A DNA stretch of 64,000 nt from Aerococcus kribbianus. GTDB taxonomy: Bacteria > Bacillota > Bacilli > Lactobacillales > Aerococcaceae. A program made the translations under genes and the position numbers. Location of the stretch: the NCBI RefSeq assembly GCF_026805545.1, contig NZ_JAPRFR010000001.1, positions 682,001 to 746,000 on the forward strand, in the 5' to 3' direction. The notes under the pieces are model-generated. The model was not told the DNA's origin and made no database searches. It saw only the letters and a list, made by a program, of their open reading frames with translations. Below, piece by piece: positions 54,735 to 63,350 of the stretch (within the stretch, counting starts at the first letter, position 1; each line of letters starts with the position of its first letter).

Positions 54735-54757
54735 TAAATCGTAACGATTTCGATTAT
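54735..54757. promoter_or_regulatory. Zur-like box between rpsN and the metal-homeostasis peptide
   Basis: TCGTAACGATTTCGA (54739-54753) matches TCGTAATNATTACGA at 12 of 14 defined positions and its flanks AAATC/GATTA extend the palindrome as in B. subtilis Zur sites. It sits between two divergent genes. Confidence 0.78.
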
Positions 54758-54793
54758 AGTCTTATTATAATATAATGTCAAGGAGGAAACATA

Positions 54794-54907
54794 ATGGCTG
54801 AAAAAAATGATTACGCTAGCGCACAACGTCGCATGAAGAGCCCCAACAGAAAAACAAGACAACGGGCCCAAAAAATTATCCGTTCTTACAAAAGTGAAAA
54901 TAAATAA
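54794..54907 (+). CDS. Tiny basic peptide, putative metal homeostasis protein
   Basis: 37 residues: MAEKNDYASAQRRMKSPNRK and TRQRAQKIIRSYKSENK. AAGGAGGAAAC just before the ATG; TATAAT at 54771-54776. I recall very short basic proteins of this shape (xxSAxRRLxSPNxKxxxRAxKxI) annotated as putative metal homeostasis proteins in streptococci and enterococci. The Zur-like box upstream and the zinc-free S14 gene opposite support a zinc-starvation role. Confidence 0.8.
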   Translation: MAEKNDYASAQRRMKSPNRKTRQRAQKIIRSYKSENK

Positions 54908-54980
54908 GACATACTTTCAACACTAAAAAGTATAGCTGACACTTTATCACTTCAGCACCCAAATTTTTAATCTTATTAAA

Positions 54981-55012
54981 AATGAGGCTGGGACAAAAGT
55001 CCCAGCCTCATT
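54981..55012 (+). terminator. Terminator of the small metal peptide gene
   Basis: Perfect 14-bp stem AATGAGGCTGGGAC (54981-54994) with 54999-55012; the model member of the family. A repeat array begins 25 bp later. Confidence 0.9.
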
Positions 55013-55036
55013 GTAATATATGAACATTGATCCCCT

Positions 55037-55391
55037 AGTTGGGCTCCAAAAGTCAGAACAGACTGCCTTTCCTAAAGCTCTCTGATGGCTGTTTACCATC
55101 TTTCATGTTTTAGTCCTAGGCTTCTGTTCTTAACGACTTCTATCACACCCTTTAGTCGAGTTCTGAAATGCAGCTCCTTCGACTGTTTCCTAAAGACGTT
55201 TGGATAAGTTTCTCTTATACATCACGCTTTAGTCCAACAGCTCGGAGCTCCCGCATTTCATCTCATCCTTTTTAGTCGGGTTCTGAAAAGCAGGATTGAC
55301 ATGCGTTTCCCAAAAGTCTTTGATAGCTAGTCGCTATCTACAGCCTTTTGGTCCAACGATTCCGTCCTACCGCTTTTCATCACACCCTGTT
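55037..55391 (-). repeat. Modular hairpin repeat array 4 (D-F-B, minus strand)
   Basis: Read on the minus strand: D 55391-55274, F 55273-55154, B 55153-55037. F has its own arms (TGAAATGCGGGAGCTCC with GGAGCTGCATTTCAGAAC). The B copy has CTAAAAC/CTTTAG like array 1. The first bases of D form the last codons and stop of the aminotransferase gene. Confidence 0.88.
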
Positions 55392-56561
55392 TAGTTGAGC
55401 TCGCAATCCTTTAATGAAATGTTCAATTTTCTCCATGGCAGCTGCCAGTTCATCAATGGAATAGGCATAGGAAATACGTAAGAATCCATCTCCAGATTGT
55501 CCAAAAGCTGAGCCAGGGACCACTGCCACATTTTCTGTCTCTAAGAGCTGCAAGGCAAATTCTTCACTAGTCATGCCAAATTCACGAATATCTGGAAAGG
55601 TATAAAATGCCCCACGTGGGCTAAAGCAAGGCAACCCCATATCCTTAAAACGCGTCAGCAAAAACTGTCGTCGTTCAGAGTAAGCTTCGACCATTTTAGC
55701 CACTTCCTCATCACATTCTTCCAAGGCTACAATCCCCGCATGTTGAGACAAGGTGGGAGCAGCCATAATCGTATATTGATGAATTTTTAACATTTGTGAA
55801 ATAATGGCTTCTGGGCCACAGGCATAACCTAAACGCCAACCTGTCATAGCAAAGGCCTTGGCAAAACCATTAATATAGATTGTTCGTTCTTTCATACCTG
55901 GAAATTGAGCGATAGAGGTATAAGGAGTAGGGTCATACCAGATTTCAGAATAGATTTCATCGGTAATCACATACAGGTCATGGGCTTTTATGACATCTGC
56001 TAGGGCTTCTAAATCTTTGGCAGTACAGCCCGCCCCAGTAGGATTATTAGGGTAGTTTAAAATAATCGCCTTGGTTTTAGTGGTAATGGCAGCTTCTAAA
56101 TCTTCTGCTTGCATCACGAAGTCTTTTTCGGGACGAAGCGTTAGAGGCACAGCAATTCCTCCAGCTAAACTGATAGCTGGTAAATAGGAAACATAGGACG
56201 GATCCATGCAAATAACTTCTTCACCAGGATTAATAATGGCCCGGCAAGCGAGATCAATCGCTTCGCTCCCCCCAATGGTCACTAAAATCTCATCCTCAGG
56301 CATGTAAGATAAGTCATATTTGCGGTTAAGATAGTCACTAATAGCCTGACGTAAACTCAGCAAACCCGCATTAGCAGTGTAAAAAGTGCGTCCATGGCGT
56401 AACTGATAAATGGTTTCATAACGCACATTCCAAGGAGTAGGAAAATCCGGTTCTCCAACCCCTAGGGAAATAACATCGTCCATTTCATTCGCAATATCAA
56501 AAAACCGCCGAATACCGGAAGGAGCCAGGTCAAGAACACTTTGATTCAAGGATTTGGTCAT
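55380..56561 (-). CDS. PLP-dependent aminotransferase (class I/II)
   Basis: 393 residues. Fold type I: SLGVGEPDFPTPWNVR, ILVTIGGSEAIDLACRAI, LNYPNNPTGAGCTAKDLEAL, VITDEIYSEIWY, and INGFAKAFAMTGWRLGYACG, where the PLP Lys is in FAKAFAMTGWR. AspC/PatA-like group; amino-acid preference unknown. Its start overlaps the stop of the Lrp-type regulator by 4 bp. The last eight codons (LRAQLNRV) and the TGA derive from repeat-module sequence. Confidence 0.9.
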   Translation of the reverse strand: MTKSLNQSVLDLAPSGIRRFFDIANEMDDVISLGVGEPDFPTPWNVRYETIYQLRHGRTFYTANAGLLSLRQAISDYLNRKYDLSYMPEDEILVTIGGSEAIDLACRAIINPGEEVICMDPSYVSYLPAISLAGGIAVPLTLRPEKDFVMQAEDLEAAITTKTKAIILNYPNNPTGAGCTAKDLEALADVIKAHDLYVITDEIYSEIWYDPTPYTSIAQFPGMKERTIYINGFAKAFAMTGWRLGYACGPEAIISQMLKIHQYTIMAAPTLSQHAGIVALEECDEEVAKMVEAYSERRQFLLTRFKDMGLPCFSPRGAFYTFPDIREFGMTSEEFALQLLETENVAVVPGSAFGQSGDGFLRISYAYSIDELAAAMEKIEHFIKGLRAQLNRV

Positions 56562-57052
56562 TGAGAGACCACCAACCGTTCCATATCATTGTTAGGATCA
56601 TCATAAATAGTACCGTGGTCTTTGTAGCGATTCATGACGATATGGGTAGTAGTTGAGACAACTTCCTCTACTGTACCCAATCGTGACACAAATTTAGAAA
56701 TATCTGTCATGGAAGAACGACGGGTTAGCAACATGAAGTCATAAGCCCCTGACATAAGGTAGAGGGATTCTACTTCCGGAAATTGGTACAGTACCTCAGC
56801 AATTTCTTGATAAGATGTTTCACGGGTCAGATTTACATTAACCTCAATCATAGCTGAAACATGGTCATCATCAGCAGCATCCCAATTGACCATTGTATGG
56901 TAACCAGCAATAATATTTTGTTCTTCTAAGCGCTTAATAGTGGTCGCTACCTCATCTAGCGGCAAACCCAACATATCAGCCAAAGTTTGCTGACTTAAAT
57001 GGGCATGGGTTTCAATAAGTTTTAATAATTTTCGACGTTGTTCTTTTTCCAT
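56558..57052 (-). CDS. Lrp/AsnC family transcriptional regulator
   Basis: 164 residues. N-terminal helix-turn-helix (LSQQTLADMLGLPLDEVATT) and the RAM/AsnC ligand domain (AMIEVNVNLTRETSYQEIAE and PEVESLYLMSGAYDFMLLTR). Controls amino-acid metabolism genes; the coupled aminotransferase gene is the obvious candidate. AGAGGAG ribosome site. Confidence 0.92.
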   Translation of the reverse strand: MEKEQRRKLLKLIETHAHLSQQTLADMLGLPLDEVATTIKRLEEQNIIAGYHTMVNWDAADDDHVSAMIEVNVNLTRETSYQEIAEVLYQFPEVESLYLMSGAYDFMLLTRRSSMTDISKFVSRLGTVEEVVSTTTHIVMNRYKDHGTIYDDPNNDMERLVVSQ

Positions 57053-57255
57053 TTGAAGACTCCTCTCTATCTCTTACTAACTATTTTATGTCGACAAGTC
57101 CTTAAAGTCACGATTTTTTTGCCTACCCGTCTAATCTTAAACACATCTTAGTGACTCTTTAAATAAATCCTTAAACACTATTTTCTAGGAAATGTTAGAA
57201 TACATTTAGGAAAGCGTGGCCTTAAAAACCACGCCTGAATTTAGGAGGAATCACT

Positions 57256-58206
57256 ATGAATAAAAAGTTTAAGTCCCTAATTGCTAGCGGACTCGCCCTA
57301 AGCGCTTTGGCTGGCTTTGTTCCTAGCGTCCAAGCAGACAAAGTAGCAATTGAACCGAAGTTTACCTACGGGGAAAGCTTGGACCAGAGTCAATACCAGG
57401 AAACAAGAAATGAATTAGGTGTAGCCAATGGAACTGAGGAAATTCCTGTCTATGTCAATGAGCTAAATGACTTATTAAATGACAACTACCCTTACCAACA
57501 GGTGTACTCTTCTGCCTACATTACTCCCGCGCAAAATAATGGCGGTATTTCAGTAGAAATCTTAACCCCTGAAACCATCACTAGCATCACAGAAAACCAA
57601 TATGAAAATGCGGCCCTAACTGCCGGTGCTGTGGATGTTGATATTAAAGTAGCTTCCGCCGTTCCTGTTGACGGATCAGGTGCTTTAGCTGGGGTGTATA
57701 AAGCCTTTGCTGAGAATGGCGAAGCCCTAAATGACCAAGCTGTTTCAGTGGCTCAAGATGAATTAGCTGTCACTTCACAAATCACCCAAGAAAATGCCGA
57801 TAAAGAAGGATATTCTGACGAATTATTAAATGCAGCCGTTGCCGAGATCAAAACTGCTATCCAAGAGAAAAAAGAAGAAAATGGTGGTTCTATTTCAGTT
57901 GACGATGTGCAAATTATCGTGAATAATGTCATTAATAATTACAACCTGGAAGGTGTTATTTCTCAAGAAAATATTAACGCCTTAGTCCAACAAATGACTA
58001 AATTTAGTGAACTAGAATTAAGCCAAGAACAAAAAGATCAAATTGCTGCCTTTGGTAAAAAACTTCAAGATGCCGGTGGTAGCCTACTCGATAAGGCGCA
58101 AACCGCATGGGATAACGCCGACCAAGAACAAGTCAAAGAAGAAGCCAGCTCTCTATGGCAACAAATCCTTGACTTCATCAATTCCATCTTTGGTACTGAT
58201 TTCTAA
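57256..58206 (+). CDS. Secreted DUF1002 protein
   Basis: 316 residues. Signal peptide (NKKFKSLIASGLALSALAGF, ends about residue 27), then the DUF1002 domain: SLDQSQYQETRNELGV, YITPAQNNGGISVEILTPET, ITENQYENAALTAGAVDVDI, and VPVDGSGALAGVYKAFAENG are its hallmarks (B. subtilis YpuA). Function unknown, wall-associated in Bacillus. The end is acidic and helical (WQQILDFINSIFGTDF). GGAGGAATC ribosome site, with a hairpin (57214-57234) before it. Confidence 0.88.
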   Translation: MNKKFKSLIASGLALSALAGFVPSVQADKVAIEPKFTYGESLDQSQYQETRNELGVANGTEEIPVYVNELNDLLNDNYPYQQVYSSAYITPAQNNGGISVEILTPETITSITENQYENAALTAGAVDVDIKVASAVPVDGSGALAGVYKAFAENGEALNDQAVSVAQDELAVTSQITQENADKEGYSDELLNAAVAEIKTAIQEKKEENGGSISVDDVQIIVNNVINNYNLEGVISQENINALVQQMTKFSELELSQEQKDQIAAFGKKLQDAGGSLLDKAQTAWDNADQEQVKEEASSLWQQILDFINSIFGTDF

Positions 58207-58214
58207 GATCACCT

Positions 58215-58250
58215 AAAAAAGGCTGGGACTTTTTTGTCCCAGCCTTTTTT
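58215..58250 (+). terminator. Terminator of the DUF1002 gene
   Basis: Perfect 15-bp stem AAAAAAGGCTGGGAC (58215-58229) with 58236-58250. A repeat module starts 30 bp on. Confidence 0.92.
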
Positions 58251-58279
58251 GTTGTATTAAATTTTTGTCCTATCCTTCT

Positions 58280-58393
58280 AGTCGGGCTCCAAAAGTCAGA
58301 ACAGACTGCCTTTCCTAAAGCTCTCTGATGGCTGTTTGCCCTCTTTCAAGTTTTAGTCCAAGGCATCAGTCCTATGCTTTTCATCTTATCCTC
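58280..58393 (-). repeat. Modular hairpin repeat array 5 (single hybrid module, minus strand)
   Basis: On the minus strand the module starts like D (GGATAAGATGAAAAGCATAGGACTGA) but ends like B (GGAAAGGCAGTCTGTTCTGACTTTTGGA). The outer arms therefore pair less well than in pure types. It stops 12 bp from the cstA stop codon. Confidence 0.8.
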
Positions 58394-58404
58394 TTTTTTA
58401 TAAA

Positions 58405-59895
58405 TCAATTATTCTTGGCTAATTCTGGATTACGGGTTAGAATTGGCCACTCGTCATGTAGCAAGGTAGAAGAAGGATCCATTTCTCTCTTTTGTTTAAC
58501 TCCTTGTTGCCAGTAGACAGCCAGTAAGATAACAGTGACAATCAAGCCGCCAATATAAGAGATCATACTTAAACCAAGATTGAATCCGATTGGTTCACTA
58601 AAGATATAAACAACACAAGCGTATAACATAAAGGCACCAGGAACTAGGGTAACCCAATAATTTTTCCCCTTCAAGAAGAGGTAGCGAGTTGTTACAAGTA
58701 AAGCTAGAACCGCAGTTACTTGGTTGGCCCAGTTAAAGTAACGCCATAAAATATTGAAGTCTACTTTCGTTAAGAAGTAGGAAATGACATAAACTGGTAG
58801 GGTAATTGTCATGACTTTTGTCAAAGTATCTTGCTTTATATTTAAATAGTCCGCTAAGATAATACGCAAGCTCCGGAAAGCAGATAAACCGGATGATATT
58901 GGTAAAACAATAACCCCTAGGATAGCCACTGTACCAAGAACATTACCTAATAACATCTTAGATACAGCATCAACTACCACTGACGCTGTACCCGCATCAA
59001 TCATCTCAGATAAGGTTTGACCGTTGAATAAGCTCATAGCGGCAGCTGCCCAGATCATAGCAATGACCCCTTCAGCAATCATCATACCATAGAAGGTAAA
59101 ATGTCCCTCTTGTTCATCAGTCATCGTCCGAGATACCATTGGGGCTTGTGTAGCGTGGAAACCTGACATTGCCCCACAAGAAATGGTGAAGAACATTCCT
59201 GGGAATATAGCCAAGCCCTTAGGATGGAAGTTTTGTAAGGTAGCTGGACTTAATTCTGGCATAGTATAGCCAGAGAAGAATAAGGTAATCCCAATAGCAA
59301 TGGTAGACAAAATTAAGATTGCTCCAAACCATGGATAGACTTTACCAATTGCTTGGTCAATCGGCAAAACTGTTGAGATTAAGTAATAAATAAAAATTAG
59401 AATAATAATAACTTCTAGATTACTTTCAAATGGTAAGGCTTGTTGAATAAGGTTGGCTGGAGATGTGACAAAAACAGTTCCTACCAATAATAATAATAAA
59501 CAAGCAAACAAGTTAACTAGGTGTTTAGCAACCTTACCTATGTAACGACCTGCTAAAGCTGGTAGTTGGTCCCCATTATTACGCAAAGAAACCATACCTA
59601 ACATATAATCATGAACCGCTCCAGCAAATATACAACCAAAAATAATCCAAATGTATGCCACCGGACCATATAAAGCCCCCATAATTGGACCAAAGATTGG
59701 ACCAGTACCAGCAATATTTAATAATTCAATAATACCGTTTTTCCATTTTGGCATTGGAACAAAGTCTAAATTATCCCGTAAAACTTCTGCTGGTGTCTTC
59801 CGATCTGTGACTGGCTCAAAATTTTTCTCAATGTATTTTCCATACGTGAAATATCCTACAATCAATAGGATAATCCCACCTATCAAAGTAAGCAT
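58405..59895 (-). CDS. cstA: Carbon starvation/pyruvate transporter CstA
   Basis: 496 residues, about 13 helices. Signature stretches: LLNIAGTGPIFGPIMGALYG, IWIIFGCIFAGAVHDYMLGM, TISCGAMSGFHATQAPMVSR and SGLSAFRSLRIILADYL. The protein is of the short CstA type (the E. coli form is about 700). E. coli CstA/BtsT import peptides or pyruvate; the substrate here is uncertain. AAGGAGGAG ribosome site. Confidence 0.93.
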   Translation of the reverse strand: MLTLIGGIILLIVGYFTYGKYIEKNFEPVTDRKTPAEVLRDNLDFVPMPKWKNGIIELLNIAGTGPIFGPIMGALYGPVAYIWIIFGCIFAGAVHDYMLGMVSLRNNGDQLPALAGRYIGKVAKHLVNLFACLLLLLVGTVFVTSPANLIQQALPFESNLEVIIILIFIYYLISTVLPIDQAIGKVYPWFGAILILSTIAIGITLFFSGYTMPELSPATLQNFHPKGLAIFPGMFFTISCGAMSGFHATQAPMVSRTMTDEQEGHFTFYGMMIAEGVIAMIWAAAAMSLFNGQTLSEMIDAGTASVVVDAVSKMLLGNVLGTVAILGVIVLPISSGLSAFRSLRIILADYLNIKQDTLTKVMTITLPVYVISYFLTKVDFNILWRYFNWANQVTAVLALLVTTRYLFLKGKNYWVTLVPGAFMLYACVVYIFSEPIGFNLGLSMISYIGGLIVTVILLAVYWQQGVKQKREMDPSSTLLHDEWPILTRNPELAKNN

Positions 59896-60076
59896 AATAT
59901 CTCCTCCTTAGTATTGTTATCGGTTCCACTTCTGTCATTATTATCCTTTATTGATAACAAGTCAATTAAAAAGTAATTATAAAACGATGGTAAAAATTCT
60001 AACAAAACACAATTTTTATTGCATTTATTGCAAAACTCTATGTCTCCTTGCATTGGTCAAATTTTGAGCGCACAAA

Positions 60077-60105
60077 AAAGACCCTTCTTGATGAGAAGAG
60101 TCTTT
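60077..60105 (-). terminator. Terminator of the sortase gene
   Basis: AAAGACCCTTCT (60077-60088) with AGAAGAGTCTTT (60094-60105), one mismatch, TTTTTT tail on the minus strand. Confidence 0.82.
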
Positions 60106-60123
60106 AGTAAAAGCTTATGTTGC

Positions 60124-60969
60124 TTACTCTTGGGCTTCTAATTCATTACGTTCAGCCCATTGATTGTCCTTGTATTGGTCAAAACTATAATTGCCATCTT
60201 TACTTGGATTATTTGTCTCAAATTCAGCCTTTTCTTCTTCCGAATCCCAATTAAAATCTTTCACATTCATCTTCTCAGGTGCATAATTTGTTTCATTGAC
60301 CAAAACACCAAAGACAAAATAACGGTCATCATCACCATTGTAATAACGTTGAGGGAAGAAACAATTCATAATTGAGATAATCGGTTGTCCATATTCTTCT
60401 TGAGCATAGTCATCAGTAATAAGATAAGCCGCATTGGGCTCAACCACATCATTGGCTACTGCCACATATTCGTAGATTTTATCTTTATCAGTGATACGAA
60501 TGACATCACCCGATTTCACCCAATCTAGACGGTAGAGCAAGTGCCCGTTCCAATCATAGTGACCAGCAATGGGATAATTGCCTTGCCCCATTACTTGGTC
60601 AGGTCGCATAGTCCCTACACCAGCATAAAGGACTGGTTCTGAAACCCCTTTGAAAAGGGTCATATTAATTTCACTTTGTGGGATGACCATCTGCCCAATA
60701 ATTAGGCTTGGATCCATTTCAACTGAATCAATGTAAGCAGAAGTAGGATTAATATTCTCCACTGCATCGAAGTCGAAAACAGCATCGTCAGAAGTCTTAT
60801 TTTCTTTAATTTCTTCTGCAGTGACTTGGTCAACTGCTTCTTGCGATTCATTCACACTACGCGCAATTTGCGGGTTAGGTAAGAAATTAATCGCTATAAT
60901 CACAATCCCAACTAGGATGAGCAAAGCTCCAAGTAATTTTCGCAATGAAAACTTCCGCTTCCTTGCCAT
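60124..60969 (-). CDS. srtA: Class A-like sortase with unusual active-site box and long tail
   Basis: 281 residues from the ATG at 60969 (AGGTGAT upstream). Basic start, membrane helix (LLGALLILVGIVIIAINFL), then the sortase barrel. Catalytic triad visible: His137 in NYPIAGHYDW, Cys203 in IISIMNCF, where most sortases have TLxTC, and Arg216 in DDDRYFVFGVL. After the barrel an acidic tail of about 55 residues extends the C-terminus. Anchors LPxTG proteins to peptidoglycan; no LPxTG substrate is in the window. The identity is firm, the subclass less so. Confidence 0.88.
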   Translation of the reverse strand: MARKRKFSLRKLLGALLILVGIVIIAINFLPNPQIARSVNESQEAVDQVTAEEIKENKTSDDAVFDFDAVENINPTSAYIDSVEMDPSLIIGQMVIPQSEINMTLFKGVSEPVLYAGVGTMRPDQVMGQGNYPIAGHYDWNGHLLYRLDWVKSGDVIRITDKDKIYEYVAVANDVVEPNAAYLITDDYAQEEYGQPIISIMNCFFPQRYYNGDDDRYFVFGVLVNETNYAPEKMNVKDFNWDSEEEKAEFETNNPSKDGNYSFDQYKDNQWAERNELEAQE

Positions 60970-61107
60970 ATTTATCACCTACTTCACTAACTTATCGGTT
61001 ATTTCACTAGTAAATAGTATAACTATTTTTATTATAAAGCAAAGTGAACCAACTTCCAAGATAGGTAACTGAAGGCTAGCTTAATTTTATAAAAAATTAA
61101 AAGCCTA

Positions 61108-62037
61108 TTAGTTTTTGTGAGCAGAATGATACACCTTGCCAACAATCATCGGTCCAAGCACCGCCGTGATAACGACTCCCATCAAAACTTGCGAGGCAGC
61201 AGATGTCACGTATTCCATTAATTCTGGATAGATTTCTCCTAAAATAACCGCTGTAGAAACCGATAAACCAGACACTGAAATTAAACCGGCCCCTACCACA
61301 CCATCATTTTTAAGCACTTGTTTATCAATAAAAATATAAACAAAACTGACCAGTATAAAAACAAGCGTCAAAAGTGCGCCTGACAGTCCTGACTTAAAGG
61401 CTTCAACAAGATTTAAACCATAACCTAAATTCCAACCCATCAATGATAAGAGCGGAGACACTGCCGGCATGAAGAATGTTTTGATGTCACTATCAAGATT
61501 GCCTAAAACCATACCAACCAACATTGGTAATAGGGTCGACCATACTGGCATCCAATCCATGCCACCACCACCGGCAATGCCATATACCAACATCGGCACA
61601 GCAGGAATAGCAAACAAGGATGTTAAACCATAAACTGCCACATCTTGATCATTCCCATATTGTTTCATCACAGAAATATAAATGGCAGGGTTAATAGTAG
61701 CAATCATAATAGTAAAAGCCATTGCATTGATTCCCAAAATACCCGCTTGTCCAAATAAAAACATATAAAGCAGACTTAGGGCAATCGAAATTGCTAATTT
61801 AGCCAACAATAGAACCCCTTGTCGTTTAGCAGCATAACCGATATTTTTAAGATCAATTCCTACACCAGAGCAAAAACAAACAGCCCCAATTATAGCTGTA
61901 GTTCCAGAACCCCCAAAAATATGTTCTGTTAATCCTCCTATTTGAAACAAGTTAGGCGCCAAAGTATAAATCAAAGCACTAAGTAACATAGGAACTAAAA
62001 ACGTACCCGCGGGAATTTTTTCAATTCGTTTTAACAT
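61108..62037 (-). CDS. kdgT: 2-keto-3-deoxygluconate permease
   Basis: 309 residues, ten helices. RIEKIPAGTFLVPMLLSALI, GAVCFCSGVGIDLKNIGYAA, MLVGMVLGNLDSDIKTFFMP and the end AASQVLMGVVITAVLGPMIV are KdgT family traits. Imports 2-keto-3-deoxygluconate, an intermediate of uronate breakdown. AGGAGGGG ribosome site; a cre-like site (62079-62092) precedes it. Confidence 0.92.
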   Translation of the reverse strand: MLKRIEKIPAGTFLVPMLLSALIYTLAPNLFQIGGLTEHIFGGSGTTAIIGAVCFCSGVGIDLKNIGYAAKRQGVLLLAKLAISIALSLLYMFLFGQAGILGINAMAFTIMIATINPAIYISVMKQYGNDQDVAVYGLTSLFAIPAVPMLVYGIAGGGGMDWMPVWSTLLPMLVGMVLGNLDSDIKTFFMPAVSPLLSLMGWNLGYGLNLVEAFKSGLSGALLTLVFILVSFVYIFIDKQVLKNDGVVGAGLISVSGLSVSTAVILGEIYPELMEYVTSAASQVLMGVVITAVLGPMIVGKVYHSAHKN

Positions 62038-62078
62038 ATCTTCCCCTCCTAAATTAATTTACCTAATAATAGCATAGA

Positions 62079-62092
62079 TGTAAGCGCATTAA
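62079..62092. promoter_or_regulatory. cre-like site upstream of kdgT
   Basis: TGTAAGCGCATTAA resembles the CcpA operator, strong in its left half only. Located 42 bp before the kdgT start. Confidence 0.4.
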
Positions 62093-62159
62093 TAGTATTT
62101 TGTGAATTGATTTACAAAAAGCAATTTTTATCATTCAATCAAAAAATGAAAGAGATAAA

Positions 62160-62201
62160 AAAGCATAGAAGCTGAGAACTTTGTCCCAGCCTCTATGCTT
62201 T
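62160..62201 (-). terminator. Terminator of kdgK
   Basis: AAAGCATAGA (62160-62169) pairs with TCTATGCTTT (62192-62201), with inner GCTGAGA/TCCCAGC pairing; T tail on the minus strand. Confidence 0.82.
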
Positions 62202-62259
62202 AAAAAAATATACATTTTTCCGATACGCTTTGTCCTTTGACACAATTAACAGTCATCTT

Positions 62260-63264
62260 TTATCGTAAAACATTTTCTGAATTTGACATAAAACGCTCAA
62301 TTTCATTGCGTCTAAAGAGATTAATATCCCCATAAATCGTATGTTGCAAGGCTGCAGCAGCCATAGCAAATTCAGGAATATTAGCATCTTCCTTCTCTAA
62401 TAAAATACCGTCTAATATACCCGCAGTATAGCTATCACCAGACCCAACTCGATCAACAATGGTTTCCAAGTCATATTCCCCTGACATATACATCGTATGC
62501 GTTTGACAGTTATAGAGATAACCAATCATTTCAAAAGAATTAGGTGTTAGGGCGTGGCGATGGGTACCGAAAATATAGTTAAGGTTAGGGTATTCTTGGG
62601 CTAGTGCATCTAAATAGAAACGTTCATCCTGGCCTTCAACTTCGTCAATACCGAAGAAGGCAATGGCATCTCGTTGGCTAGCAGATAAGTAATCAACATA
62701 TGGTAAAATAGCTTGATAAGCAGGAATGGCTTCATCATAAGTCCACATGGTTGACCGATAGTTCATATCAAAACTTACTTTGATTCCACGTTCCTTAGCT
62801 GCTTGAACTAGCTCAACCCCAAATTCATGCCAGAAGTCTGACAAGGCTACCGTAATACCTGTAATATGGAAAACAGAAACATCAGAAAAGAGTTGGTCTA
62901 AATCCCACTCATTACGTTCCATCATAGAAATTGCGGAATATTTACGGTCATAAATGACATTCGATGGCCGCAACCCGGTCCCTACTTCAACATAATATGA
63001 TCCTAAACGTCCCTGGCCATAAATGACCTTGTCGCAATTAACGCGTTTTCCATACAACTGAATCATAGAATTCTCAGCCAAGCTGTTATTAAGCGGTAAC
63101 TTGGTAGCGTACTCGACATCATGGTCTAACATAGCCAAATTCATTGCCACATTAGCTTCTGCACCCCCATAATGCAATTGCAAACTAGTTGAATTCATTA
63201 ATCGTTGGCCAAAAGGTGAAGTCATACGTGCTAAACTTTCACCCAGAGTTAAGATTTTACCCAT
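62260..63264 (-). CDS. kdgK: 2-dehydro-3-deoxygluconokinase (PfkB family)
   Basis: 334 residues. Ribokinase/PfkB fold: KILTLGESLARMTSP, LQLHYGGAEANVAMNLAML, VSFDMNYRSTMWTYDE, and the ATP-site DRVGSGDSYTAGILDGILLE with the catalytic Asp. Phosphorylates KDG for cleavage by the aldolase. Lies between the Gfo/Idh gene and kdgT in the same orientation. Confidence 0.9.
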   Translation of the reverse strand: MGKILTLGESLARMTSPFGQRLMNSTSLQLHYGGAEANVAMNLAMLDHDVEYATKLPLNNSLAENSMIQLYGKRVNCDKVIYGQGRLGSYYVEVGTGLRPSNVIYDRKYSAISMMERNEWDLDQLFSDVSVFHITGITVALSDFWHEFGVELVQAAKERGIKVSFDMNYRSTMWTYDEAIPAYQAILPYVDYLSASQRDAIAFFGIDEVEGQDERFYLDALAQEYPNLNYIFGTHRHALTPNSFEMIGYLYNCQTHTMYMSGEYDLETIVDRVGSGDSYTAGILDGILLEKEDANIPEFAMAAAALQHTIYGDINLFRRNEIERFMSNSENVLR

Positions 63265-63284
63265 AGAGGTCCCCTTCCAAATTA

Positions 63285-63311
63285 ACAGGTGGGCCTATTT
63301 GTCCCACCTGT
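63285..63311 (-). terminator. Intercistronic hairpin before kdgK
   Basis: ACAGGTGGG (63285-63293) pairs with CCCACCTGT (63303-63311). The minus-strand tail is T-poor, so it may be an mRNA stabiliser or a leaky terminator. Confidence 0.5.
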
Positions 63312-63350
63312 CGCTTGTATTCATAATTAGTATAACAAAAACGCTAGACT

